NCBI GenBank assembly: GCA_022425465.1
Contig: JAKMFK010000071.1
Span: 1 to 6,861 of the forward strand
Source: Bacteroidia bacterium
GTDB lineage: Bacteria > Bacteroidota > Bacteroidia > NS11-12g > UBA9320
DNA length: 6,861 nucleotides
Direction: 5' to 3'
The translations under genes and the position numbers were made by a program. Below, piece after piece: positions 1-4,594 of this stretch (positions are counted from its first letter, which is position 1; the number at the start of each line of letters is the position of its first letter). Under the pieces are notes generated by a model that did no database searches, had not been told where the DNA came from, and was given only the letters and a program-made list of their open reading frames with translations.

Positions 1-108
1 TTCGTACCAACTTGCCATTTCAGGCAAGAAAACCAATGTACCAAAAACACCACCAAGAATAAAAAAGAGTATTAGTCCAATAAGAAAGGTAATTACATAT
101 TTTTTCAT
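1..108 (-). CDS. Partial CDS: unrecognised membrane-anchored protein, N-terminal 36 residues
   Basis: An ATG at 106-108 on the minus strand opens a frame that runs off the left edge after 36 codons without a stop. The peptide starts MKKYV. Residues 4-28 form a strongly hydrophobic glycine-containing stretch (V-I-T-F-L-I-G-L-I-L-F-F...), then come Leu-Pro-Glu and Trp-Tyr-Glu. This looks like an N-terminal membrane anchor or uncleaved signal segment; there is no lipobox cysteine. I do not recognise the family and too little is present to assign a function. The gene is transcribed in the same direction as the S74 gene but is separated from it by a likely terminator, so it is probably its own unit. 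It may be the chromosomal flank of the putative island. Confidence 0.6.
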   Translation of the reverse strand, partial: MKKYVITFLIGLILFFILGGVFGTLVFLPEMASWYE

Positions 109-121
109 TTTGTAAATATAT

Positions 122-157
122 AAAAAAACAAAAAAAGCCCCGCAAAAATGAGAAGCT
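122..157 (-). terminator. Probable intrinsic terminator downstream of the S74 fibre gene
   Basis: On the minus strand AGCTTC.C (157-150) can pair with G.GGGGCT (143-136) around an A/T loop, with two G-U pairs and one mismatch. A T-rich run complementary to A130-A136 and A122-A128 follows. The polarity suits transcription leaving the S74 gene. The stem differs in sequence from the tRNA-Glu terminator copies A, B and C. It nevertheless lies the same distance (about 40 nt) from a TGGTA as in copy C. Confidence 0.5.
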
Positions 158-163
158 CCTTGA

Positions 164-210
164 TTTTGTTGGTAGAGTCTTTGAGACTCTTATCGAATCT
201 TTAGACTGAA
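164..210. repeat. Copy 0: junction-like repeat with TGGTA and TTATCGAA
   Basis: TGGTA lies at 170-174 and TTATCGAATCTTTAG at 190-204. The same two blocks, with the same 20-nt offset, occur at 1637 and 1657 on the other side of the S74 gene. The sequence between them is also close: 'gagtctttgagact' here against 'cagtgtttgagatt' there. A perfect 7-bp inverted repeat with a 3-nt loop (AGAGTCT/AGACTCT, 174-190) lies inside this copy. The repeat ends just before the S74 stop codon. I interpret it as a cassette end; the repeat itself is directly visible. Confidence 0.6.
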
Positions 211-215
211 GAGCC

Positions 216-1481
216 TTATTCCTTCTCTAAAGTCTTAATACGTTCCAACAACAGTTGAAGTTGTTTCTGAAAGTCATTTTTTTGCTGTTCAATAGTCGCT
301 TGTTGCTCTTCTTCATTCGCTTTTAGCTCTGTTATCATTTCTTGCTGTTCTTGCATAGCCTTGACAAGTGGCACTACAAATTCAGCATAGCGAATACCGT
401 ATAAATCTGTTTCATTCTCAGGAGCACTTACCCCATCAAAATCAAAGCCTACTTTTTTTGCAGCTGTTTCAACCTCTTGAGCAATAAATCCTGTTCGAAC
501 TATGCTTGAAGATTCAAGATAATCTGCATCCGATAGCATACGTCTTTCTTTAATGCTATCTGGCATTAATTGCATTGTTATTTCATCTTGCTTTCTGGTA
601 TTAAGTGTATAGGTAACGGGTCTAAGCTCAGATATAAAAGAAAGTCCTGGCACAGCTTCTCGAACATTTTCTTTGATACGTCCATCACTTAAATTAGTCC
701 AAGCTACTTGTCCTCCTATTCTAGATACAGATGAATTACCTATTCTTACTCTATTACTCGCACTTACTGAAGTCCCATTTCCTAAAGCTGTGGCGTTAGA
801 CAGGTTGTTCGCGACAACATCAGCTAAAAAACCGAGAGCGGTATTATAAGACCCTGTTGAATTGGAATGAAGAGAAAAATAACCATTTGCGGTATTGCGA
901 GACCCTGTTGTATTGGAAAAAAGAGAAAACACACCATTTGCGGTATTGTCAGACCCTGTTGAATTGGAATAAAGACTTCGATAGCCATATGCGGTATTGT
1001 TTTGCCCTGTTGTGTTGGAATAAAGACTATAAATAGCACATGCAGTGTTGTAAGACCCTGTTGTGTTGGAGTAAAGGCACATATAACCATTTGCTGTGTT
1101 CAAAACCCCAGCGTTAAAAAAAAGAGCTTTAACACCTGTAACTGTGTTATAATTTAAATTATAATTAGCCGGAGCTTTACCTCTTCCGATTGTAAACCAC
1201 TCACCAGTTACTCCAGTATATGTTTCTATGGCTCTATTGTCTGTATTATATATCTGTAGTCCCGTCGCAGGAGAGGAAATAGCATCTCGCTGTGAAGTTG
1301 TCATGCGTGGTGGCAATAGCCCCTTTGTTGTTGAGGTTACATCCAATTGAGAGGAGGATGCTGGTGAGCTAGTTCCAATACCTACTTGAGCATAAGAAAT
1401 AGTTGCTGTAATTAATAAAGTTACAAGTACAATATACCGTTTAAAGATAGGTGATTTATTAATATAAAAATATTGTTTCAT
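216..1481 (-). CDS. Secreted fibre-like protein with head repeats and C-terminal peptidase S74 (endosialidase chaperone) domain
   Basis: 421 residues. A signal peptide (hydrophobic ~16-28, likely cleavage after S-Y-A31) gives an exported protein beginning QVGIGTSSP, a typical start for Bacteroidota tail-fibre-domain proteins. Residues 33-100 resemble their shared N-terminal region (LLPPRMT, GLQIYNT). Residues 128-212 are five 17-residue repeats of the form NTA-x-G-x-x-S-L-x-S-N-(T/S)-T-G-S-x, like trimeric YadA/Hep-Hag heads. Residues ~264-375 are a peptidase S74 domain, including S265-D-G-R-I-K270 and GFIAQEVE (331-338). In this family the domain is an intramolecular trimerisation chaperone that cleaves itself off at that serine; the Ser and Lys five residues apart fit. 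Residues 371-420 are a Gln/Glu/Lys-rich coiled coil, also usual for the domain. The likely product is a trimeric surface fibre or adhesin. No Por secretion C-terminal domain is seen. The gene lies between repeat copies 0 and A, so it may be cassette cargo. A phage-tail origin is possible, but no phage genes adjoin. Confidence 0.85.
   Translation of the reverse strand: MKQYFYINKSPIFKRYIVLVTLLITATISYAQVGIGTSSPASSSQLDVTSTTKGLLPPRMTTSQRDAISSPATGLQIYNTDNRAIETYTGVTGEWFTIGRGKAPANYNLNYNTVTGVKALFFNAGVLNTANGYMCLYSNTTGSYNTACAIYSLYSNTTGQNNTAYGYRSLYSNSTGSDNTANGVFSLFSNTTGSRNTANGYFSLHSNSTGSYNTALGFLADVVANNLSNATALGNGTSVSASNRVRIGNSSVSRIGGQVAWTNLSDGRIKENVREAVPGLSFISELRPVTYTLNTRKQDEITMQLMPDSIKERRMLSDADYLESSSIVRTGFIAQEVETAAKKVGFDFDGVSAPENETDLYGIRYAEFVVPLVKAMQEQQEMITELKANEEEQQATIEQQKNDFQKQLQLLLERIKTLEKE
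846..1100 (-). repeat. Five tandem 51-bp in-frame repeats encoding 17-residue head units
   Basis: The S74 gene contains five consecutive 51-bp units covering residues 128-212, with a partial sixth (NTALGF) following. All five have Asn-Thr-Ala at the start and Ser-Asn-(Thr/Ser)-Thr-Gly near the end. The length multiple of 51 keeps frame, so gain or loss of units would change fibre length without breaking the gene. Units differ at several bases, so this is an aged repeat rather than a perfect slippage tract. Confidence 0.85.
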
Positions 1482-1590
1482 TATAAACTTATAAAATTCT
1501 TTTCATAATTTTTAAAAATATATTAAATAAACAAAAGCTAGTCGTATAATATGCTAATATTAATTTTATTGAACTATTGACAATGCAAGA
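1482..1590. other. AT-rich upstream region of the S74 gene
   Basis: About 110 bp between the S74 start codon and terminator copy A, almost entirely A/T. It must hold the S74 promoter because copy A would block transcription from the right. I see no full TTTG/TAnnTTTG pair; the closest -7-like box is TAAGTTTA on the minus strand (1491-1484), two nucleotides from the ATG. No ORF or RNA gene is evident. Confidence 0.4.
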
Positions 1591-1641
1591 TAAACAAAAA
1601 AGTGAAATAGTGAGCTTAAACTCAACTATTCCGCTATGGTA
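1591..1641 (-). repeat. Copy A: diverged copy of the tRNA-Glu 3' end and terminator
   Basis: The block contains an A-tract, a 5' arm AGTGAAATAGT (1601-1611), the loop region gagcttaaactca, the 3' arm ACTATTCCGCT (1625-1635) and then TGGTA (1637-1641). It differs from copy C next to tRNA-Glu at only about three of 42 positions between the A-tract and TGGTA, and its loop matches copy C rather than copy B. Two changes in one arm weaken the hairpin. It may still end minus-strand transcription from the hydroxylase gene, since a T-run follows in that direction. Confidence 0.75.
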
Positions 1642-1648
1642 CAGTGTT

Positions 1649-1812
1649 TGAGATTGTTATCGAATCTTTAGGCTGAGGATCAAGTCAAATCAAATTAGTT
1701 GGTTCGATAAATCCTATTGAGTAGAATCTATGAGACTGTTATCGAATCTTTAGTCTAAAAATTTAGACCAACAAAATTTATTAGTTCGATAAATCGCATT
1801 TAATAGCAAGAA
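1649..1812. repeat. Two tandem 82-bp repeats with internal inverted repeats
   Basis: Units 1649-1730 and 1731-1812 share TGAGA(T/C)TGTTATCGAATC at the start and TTCGATAAATC 54 nt later, at an exact 82-bp period. By eye they are about 79% identical over the first 70 bp. Each unit carries an inverted pair TTATCGAA/TTCGATAA (1657/1703 and 1739/1785). The second also has a perfect nested hairpin GTCTAAA-AA-TTTAGAC (1753-1768). The pair sits inside copy A, between its terminator part and its tail, like an insertion. It contains no ORF. It could be a small non-coding mobile repeat, vestigial cassette ends, or a structured 3' UTR of the hydroxylase transcript. Confidence 0.7.
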
Positions 1813-1836
1813 TCCAATAAATCTTATTTATCGAAC
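1784..1836. repeat. 11-bp perfect inverted repeat downstream of the hydroxylase gene
   Basis: GTTCGATAAAT (1784-1794) and ATTTATCGAAC (1826-1836) are exact reverse complements 31 nt apart. They join the second 82-bp unit to the tail repeat. The pair could fold in RNA or form paired binding sites for a DNA-binding protein. No T-run follows on either strand, so it is not an obvious terminator. Confidence 0.55.
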
Positions 1837-1859
1837 AGCTATGATAAATTATAAATCAA
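1804..1859. repeat. Tail repeat, copy A (partner at 2941-2997)
   Basis: This 56-bp stretch aligns to 2941-2997 with seven mismatches and one single-base indel, about 86% identity. It starts TAGCA(A/C)GAATCC and contains ATTTATCGAACA and ATGATAAATT. It ends four bases before the hydroxylase stop codon. Its partner follows terminator copy B directly, so the two form a direct repeat around the hydroxylase gene. Confidence 0.8.
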
Positions 1860-1863
1860 GTTC

Positions 1864-2814
1864 TTATCTTTTTTTTAATATACCTGTTAAAAACTCAATT
1901 ACATTTGAAGGAGGTTTAACACCGTTAACGCCTGTTTTAACTAAAGATTCTCCAGGGTCCATATATGTTCCAAATAACTTATCCCAAAATACTAAGTTAG
2001 CTGAAAAATTCATATCAAAGTGTTCTTTTTTACAAGAGTGGTGAAAATGATGATATCTGTTGTCAACTAAAATATTTCTTAGCGGTCCAAGATGAAAGTT
2101 ACTTTTTTGGTGGACAAAGTCATCGTGAGAGGCTTGCCAAATCAAAATTAATAATATAGATTCATATTGTAATGACAATAATAAAGAAATAATAATAACA
2201 CCCAAAGATTCAATAAAAGACTCAATAGGATGGGTGTAGTTATTAGCAGCTTGTAAATCTTCGATTGAATGATGAACTTGATGAAAATGCCATAAAATAG
2301 GTATTTTGTGGGACAAATAATGAGTTATCCAAAGTGATAGATCTAACAAAACAAAGCCAATAATTGATAGAATTGTTGTGGTAAAACCTCCAAATATTTG
2401 CTCGACATCTTTTTGATTAATTGTTATTAAACTTCCAAAATTCAACTGAGGTATTATTTTAGAAATGAACACAGTTAGAAATAAAATAATCCAGATTTTT
2501 ATACACTTAAATAATGTAGCTTTTATTAATAACTTCCAATTTTTTGGAATTCCATGATGATATATTTCAACAAGTAAAAATACTATTGTCAAAAAAAGCA
2601 TTCTACTTATTGTTAAGCCCAAATAACCAATTATACTAAATAATCCTACAATTAAAGTACTGGAATCATTTGCATGAAACGTATTTTTAATATTTTGAGT
2701 TAATTCCCCATAAAATGAATTAATATCAGGAGATGTTTGAACTACAAGTAGACTAGCACCAACTAAAATCAAAATGAACATAAAATATTCTAAATATTTG
2801 CGCCTAAGATTCAT
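1864..2814 (-). CDS. Sterol desaturase / fatty acid hydroxylase superfamily membrane protein
   Basis: 316 residues, an integral-membrane di-iron oxygenase of the sterol desaturase superfamily. Such enzymes hydroxylate or desaturate lipid substrates (sterols, fatty acids, carotenoids, alkylglycerols) using O2. The histidine boxes are visible: H165-YLS-H169 (HX3H), H178-QV-H181-H182 (HX2HH) and H255-HF-H258-H259 (HX2HH), with further histidines at 230, 235 and 265. They should bind two irons on the cytoplasmic face. Hydrophobic segments lie near residues 10-25, 52-83, 103-122, 145-163 and 202-226. The substrate cannot be read from the sequence. The gene looks more AT-rich than the recombinase. 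It stands alone between terminator copies A and B, flanked by direct repeats, so it is a candidate cassette cargo gene. A TAAATTTG box on the minus strand (2826-2819) is four bases before the ATG and may be its promoter -7 element. Confidence 0.85.
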   Translation of the reverse strand: MNLRRKYLEYFMFILILVGASLLVVQTSPDINSFYGELTQNIKNTFHANDSSTLIVGLFSIIGYLGLTISRMLFLTIVFLLVEIYHHGIPKNWKLLIKATLFKCIKIWIILFLTVFISKIIPQLNFGSLITINQKDVEQIFGGFTTTILSIIGFVLLDLSLWITHYLSHKIPILWHFHQVHHSIEDLQAANNYTHPIESFIESLGVIIISLLLSLQYESILLILIWQASHDDFVHQKSNFHLGPLRNILVDNRYHHFHHSCKKEHFDMNFSANLVFWDKLFGTYMDPGESLVKTGVNGVKPPSNVIEFLTGILKKR

Positions 2815-2884
2815 AATGCAAATTTAATAAATATCTATGAAATTTTATTTAAAAAATGACGCTTGAGGTATGAATCACTTTAGC

Positions 2885-2945
2885 CTACGGACAAACAAAA
2901 AAGCGGAATAGTTAGCTAATATTCAACTATTCCGCTCTGGTAGCA
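2885..2945 (-). repeat. Copy B: diverged copy of the tRNA-Glu 3' end and terminator region
   Basis: The block TACGGAC(A/G)AACAAAAAAGCGG, the hairpin and CTCTGGTAGC match copy C at 6095-6156. I count about six differences over 62 bp, mostly in the hairpin loop. Identity starts at TACGGAC on the left and ends just past TGGTAGC, in the tRNA acceptor sequence. The right-hand neighbour is not an intact tRNA. That is the pattern left by integration at a tRNA 3' end. Confidence 0.8.
2896..2936 (-). terminator. Intrinsic terminator hairpin, copy B
   Basis: A perfect 12-bp stem, AGCGGAATAGTT (2902-2913) with AACTATTCCGCT (2925-2936), has an 11-nt loop. On the minus strand it is followed by six T residues (complement of A2897-A2902). 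It would stop minus-strand transcription before it reaches the hydroxylase gene, so that gene needs its own promoter within 2815-2895. Confidence 0.75.
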
Positions 2946-2997
2946 CGAATCCGATAGACCCTATTTATCGAACAACGATGATAAATTGATAAATCAA
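2941..2997. repeat. Tail repeat, copy B (partner at 1804-1859)
   Basis: This is the second copy of the 56-57 bp tail and is contiguous with terminator copy B, unlike copy A, where about 162 bp intervene. It includes CCGATAGAC (2951-2959), also present in the D arm of tRNA-Glu, and TTATCGAA (2965-2972). It is interpreted as the left end of the recombinase-bearing element. Confidence 0.75.
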
Positions 2998-3204
2998 TTA
3001 ATTTTTACTCTATGAACCCTGTAAATACTAGGAGTGTTCTGTAACCTTTTTCATCTTCATTGAATTAATGCAACAAAAAACCAATGTATTGGAGAGATAT
3101 TTCCCATTATAACCCATCCATTTTATTAAAATTATCGAACCTACAGGTTATAAACTTATAACTTTATAACTCAACTCCTGTAATAAAGCTATTGCTCAAT
3201 CTTA

Positions 3205-3230
3205 ATGTATACTAGTATACATGTATACAT
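3205..3230. promoter_or_regulatory. Overlapping palindromes: three GTATAC units at 8-bp period
   Basis: ATGTATACTAGTATACAT (3205-3222) is a perfect 18-bp palindrome. It overlaps a perfect 14-bp palindrome (3215-3228) and a 10-bp one (3221-3230). GTATAC therefore occurs at 3207, 3215 and 3223, exactly 8 bp apart. Such a phased array suggests cooperative binding by a dimeric protein. The regulator encoded 113 bp downstream is the obvious candidate, but nothing shows that it binds here. Confidence 0.45.
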
Positions 3231-3296
3231 CAGGTTCGATTCTTGTTGGGTTGCATGGGTATTTGTAACGTTAATGCTTAATAAGTAAATTATAAT

Positions 3297-3312
3297 AATA
3301 CATATATGTATT
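3297..3312. promoter_or_regulatory. 16-bp perfect palindrome near the regulator promoter
   Basis: AATACATATATGTATT is its own reverse complement and ends 30 bp before the regulator ATG. ACATATATGT resembles the ATGTATACAT units further upstream. It could be an operator for autoregulation, although AT-rich palindromes also arise by chance in such DNA. Confidence 0.35.
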
Positions 3313-3328
3313 TTAATAAAAAATAATG

Positions 3329-3336
3329 TATATTTG
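3329..3336 (+). promoter_or_regulatory. Possible -7 element TATATTTG before the regulator
   Basis: This fits the Bacteroidota -7 consensus TAnnTTTG. It is only six bases before the ATG at 3343, so a transcript from it would be nearly leaderless. No TTTG -33 box is seen at the usual distance. It may be coincidental. Confidence 0.25.
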
Positions 3337-3342
3337 AAAACC

Positions 3343-4275
3343 ATGAAATACCCCGAAATAGACCAGTATTATGCCGATCCATCAGTAGAGAATAGAGATA
3401 AACTCATGGATATACTGGGCCAAGAACATTTCAAGATATCTGATCTGGGTGTTACATCACGAGTATTTTCCAACTGGAAGCTTAAAAATATTATTCCTAA
3501 GGTTGATGAGAGACAATGGGTACGACTTAATCTATTTGAGTATTTCTGGATCCAAATCATCAAAGATCTTAGAGCTTTAGGCCTACCATTAAAGTTGATT
3601 GAAAAGGTAAAAGACCAGCTTTTTAATCACCTAAGTTTTAGAGAAGTTTTGTTTGATGAACAGGGAGATTTTCGGGATGATGATTTAAGAAAAAGTATAG
3701 GTGTTATATCAGATGAAGAATATGAACAATTTAAATCTCACATGCTCAATAAAAGTGATGATGAAAATGTATCTTCATTTTTAAATGCTTCCATCCCATT
3801 GTTCTTTTTCATAGTTGTAAATGTGCTTTTTGATCATGCTGACATCAAACTCACTATTAATCAAGATGGCGAAGTAGATTTTATACCAAAAGAACTTGAC
3901 ATGAGTAATTACGTAAATGAGGCCATTAAAACGGGCCCATTAGTCGTGCTCTCATTAAAACGATATGTCTATACGCTCATGTCAGAGCCTGCTCAAGTAT
4001 CCACAGCACAGCAACTTGGATTACTCAATGAGGTAGAATCAGAGGTAATTAAAGCCATGAGAGAAAACAAGTTGAGGGAACTTATAATCACCTTTGATCC
4101 AGAAGGGAATCATAAAGACCTTACCTACACCTGGAAAAAATCAATCAAACAAGAGGACATGGAAAGTGTCTTAAACCAATTTTTAGGTAAAAGTCATGTA
4201 TCACTGACCATGAAATCCAATGACGGAAAAACTGTTCAGTATGAGTATCAAAACCGAAAACGAATAAAGAATTAA
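3343..4275 (+). CDS. MerR-like helix-turn-helix regulator with large C-terminal region
   Basis: 310 residues from the ATG at 3343. A TTG at 3334 would add three residues, but ATG is preferred and the TTG overlaps a possible promoter box. Residues ~31-92 look like a MerR-type winged helix: KISDLGVTSRVFSNW, then a wing (W59-V-R) and a helix with LRALGLPLKLIEKVKD that resembles the region following the HTH in MerR proteins. The remaining ~210 residues match nothing I recognise. They include an acidic part (105-143), a hydrophobic stretch (148-163, FLNASIPLFFFIVV) and a Lys/Glu-rich end. Typical MerR proteins are much shorter, so the C-terminal part is distinctive. It heads a same-strand module with the small ORF and recombinase. 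A role in controlling recombinase expression, or as a directionality partner, is inferred only from position. Palindromes upstream suggest autoregulation. Confidence 0.6.
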   Translation: MKYPEIDQYYADPSVENRDKLMDILGQEHFKISDLGVTSRVFSNWKLKNIIPKVDERQWVRLNLFEYFWIQIIKDLRALGLPLKLIEKVKDQLFNHLSFREVLFDEQGDFRDDDLRKSIGVISDEEYEQFKSHMLNKSDDENVSSFLNASIPLFFFIVVNVLFDHADIKLTINQDGEVDFIPKELDMSNYVNEAIKTGPLVVLSLKRYVYTLMSEPAQVSTAQQLGLLNEVESEVIKAMRENKLRELIITFDPEGNHKDLTYTWKKSIKQEDMESVLNQFLGKSHVSLTMKSNDGKTVQYEYQNRKRIKN

Positions 4276-4363
4276 GAATTATGGCATTGAATAACCCAAG
4301 CCTATCCAATCATCCGCTAATGAGAAACAGAAACACTGCTCAAAGGCACAATCATAAACGATT

Positions 4364-4510
4364 ATGCAAAAGAAAAGATCCATGGGCATCACCTTGGAGG
4401 AACTTAGCAAGATGGATGGGTTTAATGAGCTTACGAAGGCAGAACTAGAGGAAGCACTAAAATTTATCCAAGTCATGACAGAGCTTCTTCATAGCCTTAA
4501 TATTAAGTAG
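4364..4510 (+). CDS. Small 48-residue hypothetical protein between regulator and recombinase
   Basis: ATG at 4364, TAG at 4508-4510, with an in-frame stop (TAA) just upstream at 4355. The product starts MQKKRSMGITLEELSKMDG and continues as an acidic amphipathic helix (LTKAELEEALKFIQVMTELLHSL). The composition looks like a real small helical protein rather than random translation. It is 88 bp after the regulator stop and 84 bp before the recombinase start, on the same strand, so it probably belongs to that transcript. I do not recognise the family. Size and place would suit a small recombination accessory factor, but no motif demonstrates this. A different frame (4281-4448) overlaps it and is less convincing. 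Confidence 0.5.
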   Translation: MQKKRSMGITLEELSKMDGFNELTKAELEEALKFIQVMTELLHSLNIK

Positions 4511-4594
4511 TCAATACAAAGGAAGAATGTGATCTAAGATTACAGATTAGATAGAATTAGAAAGAACTAAAAAGAATAAAATAAAAGAAACAAA

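Larger units (their letters stand above)
2999..3342. promoter_or_regulatory. Upstream region of the regulator, rich in palindromes, no gene
   Basis: No convincing ORF or RNA gene lies in these 344 bp. It holds a TTATCGAA motif (3132-3139), repeated TTATAAC boxes with an inverted partner GTTATAA (3147-3170), flanked by ACAGG (3143-3147) and CCTGT (3177-3181). It also holds an array of GTATAC palindromes (3205-3230) and a 16-bp palindrome (3297-3312). It looks like the control and end region of the element: promoter, operators and perhaps recombinase sites. Confidence 0.45.

Noticed and set aside
824..1090. Open frame of 88 codons within the S74 gene, same strand but another frame.
   Set aside because: It arises from the 51-bp repeat being free of stops in a second frame. 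The peptide is a monotonous I-P-x-Q-Q-G repeat and the S74 frame has clear domains.
1642..1860. Possible CRISPR array or integron attC sites.
   Set aside because: Only two 82-bp units that touch without spacers, and no cas genes. The inverted repeats lack the attC GTTRRRY/RYYYAAC ends, and the recombinase is serine-type, not an integron tyrosine integrase.
1841..2044. Plus-strand frame of 67 codons opposite the end of the hydroxylase gene.
   Set aside because: It is antisense to a gene with intact catalytic histidines and resembles no protein.
3228..3250. GGTTCGATTC at 3233-3242, resembling a tRNA T arm.
   Set aside because: No acceptor, D or anticodon arm can be folded around it, and the pairing of the arm itself is imperfect. 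It may be a tRNA fragment, but I cannot support an RNA gene.
3369..3563. Minus-strand frame of 64 codons inside the regulator gene (a similar one lies at 4279-4476).
   Set aside because: Antisense shadows. The plus-strand regulator has a recognisable helix-turn-helix, and the second overlaps the small ORF with a Ser-rich unpatterned peptide.
4281..4448. 55-residue plus-strand ORF starting five bases after the regulator stop (MALNNPSLSNHP…).
   Set aside because: The close spacing is suggestive, but the peptide is Arg/Asn/Trp-rich without pattern and overlaps the better-looking 4364-4510 frame. The two cannot both be strongly selected in the overlap; I kept the helical one.
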